A stretch of DNA of 5,429 nucleotides from an uncultured Clostridia bacterium (GTDB lineage Bacteria; Bacillota; Clostridia; Christensenellales; UBA1242), in assembly GCA_944363385.1 (NCBI GenBank), contig CALVUB010000056.1, positions 1 through 5,429 of the forward strand. The letters run 5' to 3'. The notes under the pieces are model-generated. The model did no database searches, had not been told where the DNA came from, and saw only the letters and a list, made by a program, of their open reading frames with translations. Position 1 is the stretch's first letter; the number at the start of each line of letters is the position of its first letter. The translations under genes and the position numbers were made by a program. Of the stretch, positions 1 to 5,429 are shown piece by piece.

Positions 1-272
1 TCTGGCAAACATCCTGAAACAATAATCTTTTCTATAATCCCCCTTTCTTTCAGCGCTATCATTTCTAAAATGTTTTGAATTGCCTCTTCTTGTGCTGGTT
101 GAATAAAAGCGCAGGTGTTGACTATCACAATGTCGGCATCATACACATCGCCAACAACTGAAAAACCATAATCTTTCACTCTTCCAAGCATTTTTTCAAG
201 GTCGACTTTGTTTTTATCACAACCAAGGCTTATAGCAGATATTTTCTTTTGCGTAAGTTCTTTTTTAGTCAT
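1..272 (-). CDS. rimO: RimO, ribosomal protein S12 methylthiotransferase (N-terminal part, runs off the window)
   Basis: RimO is a cytoplasmic radical-SAM enzyme that adds a methylthio group to the conserved Asp of ribosomal protein S12 (family knowledge). Only the first 90 codons are here; the family is usually about 440 residues, so the radical-SAM and TRAM domains lie beyond the left edge. What is visible is the N-terminal UPF0004 domain with its three cluster-binding cysteines, C18 (in SLGCDKNKVDLEKMLG), C54 (in VNTCAFI) and C88 (in VSGCLP). The KNxVDxExMLG and NTCAFIxxAxxE signatures point to RimO over the tRNA enzymes MiaB (GCQMN, NTCxxRExA) and MtaB (GCKxN). The ATG overlaps the ftsK stop by 8 bases and has a GGAG site 6 bases upstream, so it is read from the ftsK message and is probably coupled to it. 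The truncation is only the window edge. Confidence 0.93.
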   Translation of the reverse strand, partial: MTKKELTQKKISAISLGCDKNKVDLEKMLGRVKDYGFSVVGDVYDADIVIVNTCAFIQPAQEEAIQNILEMIALKERGIIEKIIVSGCLP

Positions 273-3144
273 AATTATCTCCAAAAATTTGATAATATTC
301 CTCTATTGTGATATAGACACTTCGTTGTTTTGCCCCTTCAGCAGTAGAGATATATTTTCGTTGCTCCATTTGATCAATAATTCTTGCCGCTCTTGGATAG
401 CCGATTGAAAGTTTGCGTTGAACCATTGTTGTGCTTGCCACGCCGTTATCAATACAGATTTTCAGTGCTTGAGGAAGAAGTGGGTCCATGCCATCATTAT
501 CGCCACCACTGCCACTAGAACTTTTCCCTGGACTGTTGATTGCATTATTTGCCTCTTCATCAAAGGTTTCTTCATTGTTTTCAATGGTAAAGTTGACAAT
601 ATCTTTGGTTTCAGGTGTGTCAATAAAGCAACCTTGAAGTCTGATAGGAGAAGAATCTGCAGGTTTGTAAAGCATATCGCCATAGCCAAGTAATTTTTCA
701 GCCCCAGTGGCGCCCATAATAACCTCGCTATCCACTCGGCTTGCAACTTTGAAGGCAATTCTAGCTGGAAGATTTGCTTTAAGCGTTCCTGTAACAACAT
801 CGGTTGAAGGTCTTTGTGTTGCCAAGATAAGATGAATACCCGCTGCTCTTGCTTTGCCCGCCAAACGTCTTATTTTATCTTCAATTTCATTTTTAGCAAC
901 TGCCATAAAGTCAGCAAACTCGTCAAAGATGATAACAATATAAGGCATTTTCTTAACCTTTCTTGAAAGCACTTTGTCGGTTTTGTTGTATTCATCTATA
1001 TTTCTCACCCTCTCTTCAGAGATAAGTCTGAAACGGCGTTCCATTTCATCAACCGCCCATTGAAGAGCGTTAACCGCTTTGTTTGGATCGGTCAAAACTT
1101 TTGGAATAACCATATGAGGCAAGCCTTCATACATTGAAAGTTCAACTTGCTTAGGGTCAATCATGATAAACTTCACCTCTTCTGGCGAAGATTTATAGAT
1201 AAGCGAAGTAATGATGGTGTTTAAGCACACACTTTTACCAGAACCAGTAGTTCCCGCCACAAGAAGATGTGGCATTTTTTGTAGATTGCAAACCTTGACT
1301 GTTCCTGTGATATCTTTGCCAAGAGCAAAGGTAAGAGGCGATGGAGAAAGAGAGAATTCTTTTGACAGAAGAACATCTTTAATGCTAACTTTTGCCACTT
1401 TATCGTTTGGCACTTCAATACCAACCTTGCTTCGCCCTGGAATTGGTGCTTCAATTCGAATTTGACCTTTTGCTGAAAGAGCATAAGCAATATCGGCGTC
1501 AAGCGAAAGAATTTTTTTGACAGAAATACCTTCTGGCATTTCAATTTCATAGCGAGTTACTGTTGGGCCAATAACAACATTCTGAACTTTTGCAGGCACA
1601 CCAAACTTTTCAAGCGCATTTTCAAGTGCCACCCTTTTCATAGGCACTTCTTCGTTGAAAATTGAAAGGTCATCAGATTGAGTTGTAATCAAATCAATTG
1701 GTGGACGAGTGTATTTATATGGTTTAACTGGTTCTGTTTTGTTGTCGCTGTCTAGTTCAACGAACCTTTTTGCGCGCTCTTCTGAATGATTATTTACGCT
1801 TCCAGCATCTCTTGAAAATTCTCTGTCACGCGAAAAATCTCTTCGTTCTCTTGAAAAATCATTGCGTGAAAAATCACCACGCTCTCTTGAAAATTCACTG
1901 CGATTAGGTTGCTCATTTCGAGAGAAACTTTCTCTGTCAAAAGTTCTTTTTGGCTCCTCAATTTCATGGCTGTCATAGATTGAGCTTTCATCTGCCTGAT
2001 AATTGCTTGGTTGATCTGTCTCTGAATAGTCAATAAATTCTTGGTCTGAGATGTCGTTTTGTATTTGTTCCATCTCTTCCTTAACAACTTCACGGATTAT
2101 ATCTTCCGCTTGAGAAGTGATTTGCTCTGGGTTCATTTCAGGCAAAGAGCGTTTGATTTCAGGTCTTGAAAAGTCATAATTTTCTTCATGCACATATGTT
2201 GAAGGTTTGATTTCTTCTTCCCCTTTAAGTTCGCCCATAACTTTGTTGATATCATTGTTGTTTATGTTTGTGATAGGAGGCGCAATTCGTCTGTTTTTGT
2301 TTGCCATAAATTTGTCCATATCAACTGTTGGTGGCTGTAAAAGGTATTCTCTAACGCTCATGCCATTTGGAATTTTTGGCTCATTTTCGTTTTCTTTTGG
2401 CAGTTTGATTTGTTGGTGTTCTTCTGGAATTTTTTTATAGCCACCAGTCAAACCTAATTTTTCGCGCGCTGAAAGCTCTTTCTTCTTATCCTCTTCAACT
2501 TGCGCTGAAAACATCACATCAACCTCTTCTTTTGGCGTCAAAATCTTTGCAAGTTTTGGCGACTTGCTCTCAACCTCTTTTTGCTGTGAGGTTTTATCTT
2601 TGATATTAAGCTTGACAGGCTCAGTTTCTTTTTGATTTTTCTTAAGTGAAAGCACTGTCTCCACAAAAAACACCACACAAATAACAAGTGCAATGGCAAA
2701 AACAATGTAAGTTGCCACCGAGCCCATAAGATAGACAAGCGAGCATGGCAAAAAGCCAATAATTATTCCGCCAGCCGTCCATGATTTTGTATAATTTAAA
2801 GCAAGATAGTCGCCATAGCTAAGCTCTCCTGGCGCGCCAACAATGATAAGTTGCAAAATTGAAAGAAAAAAGTAGAGTGCTAAAATCAAAAAGAGTGCGT
2901 ACCTCTTTGGCATAACATATTTTTTGTTATTTAAAAGAGCAAGTGACAAAATCATTCCAAAAATGGAAAGTGGATAGACAAAAACGCCTAAAATGCCAAG
3001 GAAAAAAGTTTGCAAAGGCTCAACAAGCCTTGTCACTGAAAAAAGAAAAACAAAGGTTGAAAATGCAAGTAAAATTGCTCCAACTATTCTTTTTTTATTC
3101 TTATTTTGTTTTTTATTTTGTTTTGTCAGACGAAAAGTTGCCAT
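265..3144 (-). CDS. ftsK: FtsK/SpoIIIE-family septal DNA translocase
   Basis: This is a membrane-anchored hexameric ATPase that pumps double-stranded DNA through the closing division septum. The 959 residues show the full family layout. The N-terminus is basic (KKQNKNKKR), followed by four or five hydrophobic segments at about 18-40, 46-71, 81-103 and 122-166. A charged, low-complexity linker (about 167-475) contains an FSR repeat tract at 407-446. The alpha domain spans about 482-590. The RecA-like motor (about 600-855) has Walker A GTTGSGKS at 631-638, IDPKQVELSMYEGLPH at 662-677, Walker B IVIIFDE at 736-742 and TQRPSTDVVTG at 776-786. After a Gly/Ser/acidic spacer (856-885) comes the winged-helix gamma domain (about 886-948, with TTMVQRKLSIGYPRAARIIDQME), which in the family reads polar DNA motifs (KOPS/SRS). 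It is longer than B. subtilis SpoIIIE (787 aa) because of the linker, and shorter than E. coli FtsK (1329). All key motor residues are present. Whether it acts in vegetative division (FtsK/SftA role) or in sporulation (SpoIIIE role) cannot be told. The start is supported by AGAAGG 8 bases upstream. It is the first gene of a unit with rimO. Confidence 0.97.
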   Translation of the reverse strand: MATFRLTKQNKKQNKNKKRIVGAILLAFSTFVFLFSVTRLVEPLQTFFLGILGVFVYPLSIFGMILSLALLNNKKYVMPKRYALFLILALYFFLSILQLIIVGAPGELSYGDYLALNYTKSWTAGGIIIGFLPCSLVYLMGSVATYIVFAIALVICVVFFVETVLSLKKNQKETEPVKLNIKDKTSQQKEVESKSPKLAKILTPKEEVDVMFSAQVEEDKKKELSAREKLGLTGGYKKIPEEHQQIKLPKENENEPKIPNGMSVREYLLQPPTVDMDKFMANKNRRIAPPITNINNNDINKVMGELKGEEEIKPSTYVHEENYDFSRPEIKRSLPEMNPEQITSQAEDIIREVVKEEMEQIQNDISDQEFIDYSETDQPSNYQADESSIYDSHEIEEPKRTFDRESFSRNEQPNRSEFSRERGDFSRNDFSRERRDFSRDREFSRDAGSVNNHSEERAKRFVELDSDNKTEPVKPYKYTRPPIDLITTQSDDLSIFNEEVPMKRVALENALEKFGVPAKVQNVVIGPTVTRYEIEMPEGISVKKILSLDADIAYALSAKGQIRIEAPIPGRSKVGIEVPNDKVAKVSIKDVLLSKEFSLSPSPLTFALGKDITGTVKVCNLQKMPHLLVAGTTGSGKSVCLNTIITSLIYKSSPEEVKFIMIDPKQVELSMYEGLPHMVIPKVLTDPNKAVNALQWAVDEMERRFRLISEERVRNIDEYNKTDKVLSRKVKKMPYIVIIFDEFADFMAVAKNEIEDKIRRLAGKARAAGIHLILATQRPSTDVVTGTLKANLPARIAFKVASRVDSEVIMGATGAEKLLGYGDMLYKPADSSPIRLQGCFIDTPETKDIVNFTIENNEETFDEEANNAINSPGKSSSGSGGDNDGMDPLLPQALKICIDNGVASTTMVQRKLSIGYPRAARIIDQMEQRKYISTAEGAKQRSVYITIEEYYQIFGDNYD
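278..282 (-). promoter_or_regulatory. Ribosome binding site of rimO, inside ftsK
   Basis: The minus strand reads GGAGATAATTATG. The GGAGA lies within the last codons of ftsK, five bases before the rimO ATG (six from GGAG), and supports the overlapping start. Confidence 0.75.
1807..1926 (-). repeat. FSR-containing degenerate tandem repeat in the FtsK linker
   Basis: Codons 407-446 of ftsK hold six copies of Phe-Ser-Arg, at residues 407, 418, 425, 430, 437 and 443, mostly followed by Glu, Asp or Asn. A seventh, isolated copy is at 325. At DNA level the plus strand shows recurring TCTCTTGAAAA-like units. The spacing of 5 to 11 residues is irregular, as expected of a decaying or slipping microrepeat. 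The segment is arginine/aspartate/glutamate rich and probably disordered. Confidence 0.85.
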
Positions 3145-3152
3145 TACAAATT

Positions 3153-3158
3153 CCTTCT
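3153..3158 (-). promoter_or_regulatory. Ribosome binding site of ftsK
   Basis: The minus strand reads AGAAGGAATTTGTAATG. The AGAAGG is 8 bases from the ATG at 3144, which fixes the start of ftsK. Confidence 0.7.
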
Positions 3159-3178
3159 ATATTGTTTTATATATATAA

Positions 3179-3207
3179 ATAATAGCATAAATACAAAAAA
3201 ATCTCAA
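3179..3207 (-). promoter_or_regulatory. Predicted promoter of ftsK-rimO
   Basis: On the minus strand TTGAGA (3207-3202) is followed, after exactly 17 bases, by TATTAT (3184-3179). TGC stands directly before the -10 box, giving an extended -10. This would place the transcript start near 3172 and leave a leader of roughly 28 bases that contains the AGAAGG site. The -35 box is the descending arm of the upstream terminator hairpin. The following ATATATATAAAA stretch offers alternative, poorer -10 boxes. Confidence 0.6.
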
Positions 3208-3220
3208 ACTTTGTTGAGAT
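3194..3220 (-). terminator. Rho-independent terminator after the YlxY-like gene
   Basis: On the minus strand ATCTCAA (3220-3214) pairs with TTGAGAT (3207-3201) around a 6-base loop, followed by an uninterrupted run of seven T (3201-3195). It begins 52 bases after the stop codon at 3273. The stem has only 7 bp and is AT-rich, so it may leak. The plus strand also has a T-run (from 3222), so the element is symmetric in form, although no plus-strand gene needs it. Confidence 0.7.
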
Positions 3221-3272
3221 ATTTTTTTGTTTTAAGTGGTAAATTTTATGTTTTTTGGCAAAATTGTGTCGT

Positions 3273-4004
3273 TTAACTTTCATTTGCCTCCAAAGTTTGG
3301 CTGACAGTGGTCAAATTGAAGCCGTTATCTTTAAACCAAGAGATAATTTTTGGAAGAGCCTCAAGAGTTTGAGCAGTTGGATGCATCAAAATAAGATCAC
3401 CACCACTTGCATTTTTAATTGCACGATTATAAATAAGGTCGCTATCATGGTCGCGCCAATCAACTGTGTCACGCGTCCACATAATCGTTTTATAGCCAAG
3501 TGAAGATGCGACCGACACCGTTGTTTTGTCATAAGCGCCACTTGGAGGAGCAAAAAGAGTCATATCAACATCTAAAAGTTCTTTTATTATTTTATGAGTG
3601 GTTGAAATTTCATCAATATTGCCCTGCTCGCTCAATTTATCGTGGTCTTTGTGGTGATAACCATGGTTTGCAATTTCATGACCGTCATTATAAATGGTTT
3701 TAAGCATATCTTCATTTAAAACAGCCCAAGTTCCGCCTATAAAGAAAGTGGTTTTAACATCATTTTCCTTTAAAACATCAAGCATTGGTTGAAGATATTC
3801 ATCACCCCAATAAACATTTATCATCAAGCTGACATTTTTAGAATTTTTGTCACCATTATAATAAACTCCGCTGACAATAGAAGTGGAAACAAGCATTTGT
3901 CCGCCCCAAAGAGCAAGTGCAGAAATGATGGCAACAATCGCCACAATCAAAACATTTACAACTGTTTTTCTAAACTTTATAACACCAAAATGTATTTTTT
4001 TCAT
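3273..4004 (-). CDS. YlxY-type, NodB-fold polysaccharide deacetylase-like membrane protein
   Basis: The 243-residue protein has a basic N-terminus and one membrane anchor (about 14-34), so the rest should face the outside of the cell. Residues 57-238 form a carbohydrate esterase 4 (NodB) domain. Canonical members remove N-acetyl groups from peptidoglycan sugars using a TFDDG motif. Here that motif reads MINVYWG (61-67), with Asn63 in place of the catalytic Asp. The two metal-ligand histidines of motif 2 are kept, H114 and H118 in NHGYHH. Motif 3 is FAPPSGAY (151-158), lacking the usual Arg of RxPxG. Then come WTRDTVDW (176-183) and ILMHPT (205-210). From memory, INVAWG, FAPPSG, WTxDTxDW and LMHPT are the signature set of the YlxY group, related to the sporulation protein PdaB (FDISWG). 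Enzyme activity is therefore doubtful; it may bind glycan or act differently. It sits between two terminators, as a single-gene unit. No Shine-Dalgarno site precedes the ATG and no alternative start is evident. Confidence 0.85.
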   Translation of the reverse strand: MKKIHFGVIKFRKTVVNVLIVAIVAIISALALWGGQMLVSTSIVSGVYYNGDKNSKNVSLMINVYWGDEYLQPMLDVLKENDVKTTFFIGGTWAVLNEDMLKTIYNDGHEIANHGYHHKDHDKLSEQGNIDEISTTHKIIKELLDVDMTLFAPPSGAYDKTTVSVASSLGYKTIMWTRDTVDWRDHDSDLIYNRAIKNASGGDLILMHPTAQTLEALPKIISWFKDNGFNLTTVSQTLEANES

Positions 4005-4012
4005 GTTATAAA

Positions 4013-4041
4013 ATATTTGAGCGATCTTGTTTTTATGACAA
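4013..4041 (-). promoter_or_regulatory. Possible promoter of the YlxY-like gene
   Basis: TTGTCA (4041-4036) is followed after 17 bases by AAATAT (4018-4013), a poor -10 match; TATTTT two bases further gives a long spacer. If used, transcription would begin almost at the ATG (4004), giving a very short or absent leader. This fits the missing ribosome binding site, but the assignment is weak. Confidence 0.3.
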
Positions 4042-4085
4042 AAAACAATAAAAATGCACCTGAATTTAACTTCTCAGGCGCATTT
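4038..4085 (-). terminator. Rho-independent terminator of the 369-residue protein gene
   Basis: On the minus strand AAATGCGCCTGA (4085-4074) pairs over 12 bp, with one G-U, to TCAGGTGCATTT (4063-4052) around a 10-base loop, followed by T-rich TTTTTATTGTTTTTT. It begins four bases after the stop codon at 4090. The G-U pair becomes an A-C mismatch on the plus strand, so the hairpin is built for the minus strand. Confidence 0.85.
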
Positions 4086-4089
4086 ACTT

Positions 4090-5199
4090 TTATTTTTCTT
4101 CCGATTCTTCTGTAGACGATAAATTTTTTTCAATTTTTTCAACTATACTTTTAGGCAGATGATTTTTAAAAGCAGGATCCATGTCGTAAACAGCTTTGCA
4201 AATTTCATAATCGTTGGCATATTTTGTTGGTATATCAAAGTATGCAAATTTACCGTTTTTTTGAATGTATAAAAGACATAGATCTTTATCCAATAACTTT
4301 TCTGGAACTTCAACAATTTTAATTTTCCCTTCCCTTATGTCGTCACAATACTTATTATAATCGGTATAATCGGTAAATTTTTCTATATATTTATTAACTG
4401 CTTCAAAGCACTCCGAATCTGAAGAAGTTTTATCTTTGACACTCTCAAAAGGCTTTAAATCATCCTCAGTAATTTTAAGCTTTTCTTTCCAGCACCATCT
4501 TTCAAGTTCGCGCCAAACAATTATAGACCTGTTGTAATGAAAGAAATTGTTGAGCAATGACTTACCTTCTCCATCAGTTATATTGATTGTTCCAACAGTT
4601 TCAATAGCTTGTGTAATTTTGCCAAGACGCTCATCACCTTCAGATGTTATATACGAAGTTCTTATCAAACCAAACAATTTTTCTTGTGGAGTTTCTGGTT
4701 TCTTTTCAGGCTTTTCTTCCGCTTTTTCCTCTTCATCTTTTTCAACAGGAAAAATAGAAGAAAATTTTTCTCTACGTCCAGCTAAAGCTTTATCAATTTC
4801 TTTTCTAGCTTGTCTGTTTTTTTCTTCTTTTTCGAGATCTTTCAATATGGAAGGGGGAAAATATCTTCGCCTCTCTTTTTTTGATAGTAATGATATATAA
4901 TGCTTTGCTATAACCAAATTGTCAATTCCTTTCGGATAAATCTTCCCCAAAACAGCTAAGTTTTCTTTAATAGCATCTTCTTGAAAAGATTTACTTTCTC
5001 GCAAAGCTTTATCCACATAATCCCAGTTGTTGACATCTCTTCTTATTGCTACTAAGGCAACTGTCCAATTCTGTCTATATTCTTTCAGACTTTCATCTTG
5101 AAATTTTTTTGGCTGTGCTTCTACAAGCTCTACAATCTGCCTAAGTTTGTCTGCTTTTTCTTCTGCTTTTCTTTCTTTTCTTTTACTAAAAAATCCCAT
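4090..5199 (-). CDS. Uncharacterised charged protein with DUF4116-like repeats
   Basis: Function not recognised. The 369-residue product has no signal peptide or membrane segment and is presumably cytoplasmic. It is rich in Lys and Glu. A basic N-terminus (MGFFSKRKERK) is followed by a helical region (about 38-80) with the pattern NWTVALVAIRRDVNNW...DAIKEN, then a Lys/Glu/Pro linker (about 153-174), then a second domain. Near the C-terminus two 25-residue units begin at Pro299 and Pro324, with a third start at Pro349: PEKLLDKDLCLLYIQKNGKF, PTKYANDYEICKAVYDMDPA, PKSIVEKI. This arrangement, like the N-terminal one, resembles from memory the short helical repeats of DUF4116 proteins, whose role is unknown to me. 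The chosen ATG has AAAGGAG six bases upstream. A longer reading from a TTG at 5238 is rejected because it would start within the promoter. The gene has its own strong promoter and terminator and so is a single-gene unit. The CDS is certain; the family is tentative. Confidence 0.85.
   Translation of the reverse strand: MGFFSKRKERKAEEKADKLRQIVELVEAQPKKFQDESLKEYRQNWTVALVAIRRDVNNWDYVDKALRESKSFQEDAIKENLAVLGKIYPKGIDNLVIAKHYISLLSKKERRRYFPPSILKDLEKEEKNRQARKEIDKALAGRREKFSSIFPVEKDEEEKAEEKPEKKPETPQEKLFGLIRTSYITSEGDERLGKITQAIETVGTINITDGEGKSLLNNFFHYNRSIIVWRELERWCWKEKLKITEDDLKPFESVKDKTSSDSECFEAVNKYIEKFTDYTDYNKYCDDIREGKIKIVEVPEKLLDKDLCLLYIQKNGKFAYFDIPTKYANDYEICKAVYDMDPAFKNHLPKSIVEKIEKNLSSTEESEEK
4356..4373 (-). 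repeat. Two-copy 9-bp in-frame tandem repeat
   Basis: TATAATCGG occurs twice in succession on the plus strand. On the coding strand it encodes Thr-Asp-Tyr twice (TDYTDYN, about residues 276-282 of the 369-residue protein). It is a small in-frame duplication that keeps the gene open. Confidence 0.8.
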
Positions 5200-5205
5200 A
5201 GCTCT

Positions 5206-5212
5206 CTCCTTT
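5206..5212 (-). promoter_or_regulatory. Ribosome binding site deciding the start of the 369-residue protein
   Basis: The minus strand reads AAAGGAGAGAGCTATG. The near-perfect AAAGGAG is six bases before the ATG at 5199. This selects that ATG over the in-frame TTG at 5238, which has no such site. Confidence 0.88.
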
Positions 5213-5226
5213 CTTTTACGATATAT

Positions 5227-5254
5227 ATTATACCACAAATTAAATTTTTGTCAA
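5227..5254 (-). promoter_or_regulatory. Consensus sigma-70/SigA promoter
   Basis: On the minus strand a perfect -35 TTGACA (5254-5249) and a perfect -10 TATAAT (5232-5227) are separated by 16 bases, with TGG directly before the -10 giving an extended -10. The start of transcription should be near 5220, leaving a leader of about 20 bases that contains the AAAGGAG site. No operator-like inverted repeat overlaps it, so expression is likely to be strong and constitutive. Confidence 0.88.
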
Positions 5255-5353
5255 TATCTTTTAAAAGAAAAGGTGAAAATTTATTGATTTTTAAAAACCA
5301 AGGTTAAAACTGCAAATAATACTGAGATGTTTAATTTATTTTAAAGCCAAAAA
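5255..5353. other. AT-rich intergenic stretch without a recognised element
   Basis: Between the right-edge terminator and the strong promoter I see no gene, no conserved RNA fold and no repeat. It is about 80% A+T. An A/T-tracted stretch directly upstream of the -35 box could act as an UP element, but this is not testable by eye. Confidence 0.5.
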
Positions 5354-5396
5354 TTCAACAAAAAAAGCATAGAAAATTCTATGCTTCTTTGTTGAA
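5354..5396 (-). terminator. Terminator hairpin of a gene mostly beyond the right edge
   Basis: The core AGCATAGA/TCTATGCT (8 bp, 4-base loop) is followed on the minus strand by seven T (5366-5360). The outer arms TTCAAC (5354-5359) and GTTGAA (5391-5396) can extend the stem further, with one bulge and one mismatch. The T-run lies on the minus strand. Further upstream the minus strand reads GTC AAA GCT CAA TAA (5429-5415), which could be the last codons of the gene it serves. That frame is a guess, as another reading frame there stays open until close to the hairpin. Confidence 0.7.
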
Positions 5397-5429
5397 TATT
5401 AAATAGATTTCACGTTATTGAGCTTTGAC

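Noticed and set aside
1807..1926. Possible CRISPR-like repeat array
   Set aside because: The units are short, irregularly spaced and in frame with ftsK, encoding FSR; there are no uniform spacers.
1211..2440. Open frames on the plus strand opposite ftsK, and frames of 70-110 codons in other minus-strand registers
   Set aside because: They lie within a gene with intact family motifs, have no ribosome sites of their own and encode no recognisable protein. They are by-products of ftsK codon use.
2831..2838. GGCGCGCC, an 8-bp palindrome in AT-rich DNA
   Set aside because: It encodes Gly-Ala-Pro between membrane segments of FtsK (VGAPGE) and is a single chance occurrence.
4357..4370. TATAAT-like boxes on the plus strand within the 369-residue gene
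   Set aside because: They are part of the 9-bp coding duplication (Thr-Asp-Tyr), with no -35 partner and no plus-strand gene downstream.
5415..5429. Last codons of a gene at the right edge (Val-Lys-Ala-Gln-stop)
   Set aside because: Five codons are too few to choose the reading frame or identify a product; noted only with the terminator that would follow it.
1..5429. Mobile element, defence system, prophage or riboswitch
   Set aside because: No transposase, integrase, nuclease or attachment repeats are visible, and the leaders (about 20-30 bases) are too short for a riboswitch. The window is ordinary chromosomal housekeeping DNA plus one unknown gene.

Overview
The window looks like chromosomal DNA of a low-GC Gram-positive bacterium (Bacillota, probably clostridial or a related uncultured lineage). 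The reasons are the AT-rich sequence, purine-rich Shine-Dalgarno sites, near-consensus housekeeping promoters, and the ftsK/spoIIIE-rimO pairing next to a YlxY-type deacetylase-like gene. The genus cannot be told from the sequence alone. No in-frame TGA is needed for any gene, so the standard bacterial code fits.

All genes lie on the minus strand, so transcription runs from right to left. In that order: (1) at the right edge (5354-5396) a long hairpin with a T-run, probably the terminator of a gene that lies almost wholly outside the window; (2) a very strong promoter (TTGACA, 16 bp, TGG-TATAAT), a strong ribosome binding site and an unrecognised 369-residue soluble, highly charged protein (4090-5199), closed by its own terminator; (3) a membrane-anchored NodB-fold protein of the YlxY type (3273-4004), whose catalytic Asp motif is replaced by INVYWG, followed by a terminator; (4) ftsK/spoIIIE (265-3144), a 959-residue membrane-anchored DNA translocase, whose predicted -35 box lies inside the preceding terminator stem; (5) the first 90 codons of rimO (1-272), whose start overlaps the ftsK stop in the sequence ATGACTAA.

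ftsK and rimO form one transcription unit and are probably translationally coupled. The other two genes appear to be separate single-gene units. FtsK segregates DNA at the division septum and RimO modifies ribosomal protein S12, so the operon is a conserved-neighbourhood grouping and not one pathway. There is no tRNA, rRNA, CRISPR array, mobile element or defence system. The points most worth a second look are the unknown 369-residue protein with 25-residue repeats, the catalytically altered deacetylase-like protein, the FSR repeat tract in the FtsK linker, and the terminator/promoter overlap before ftsK.
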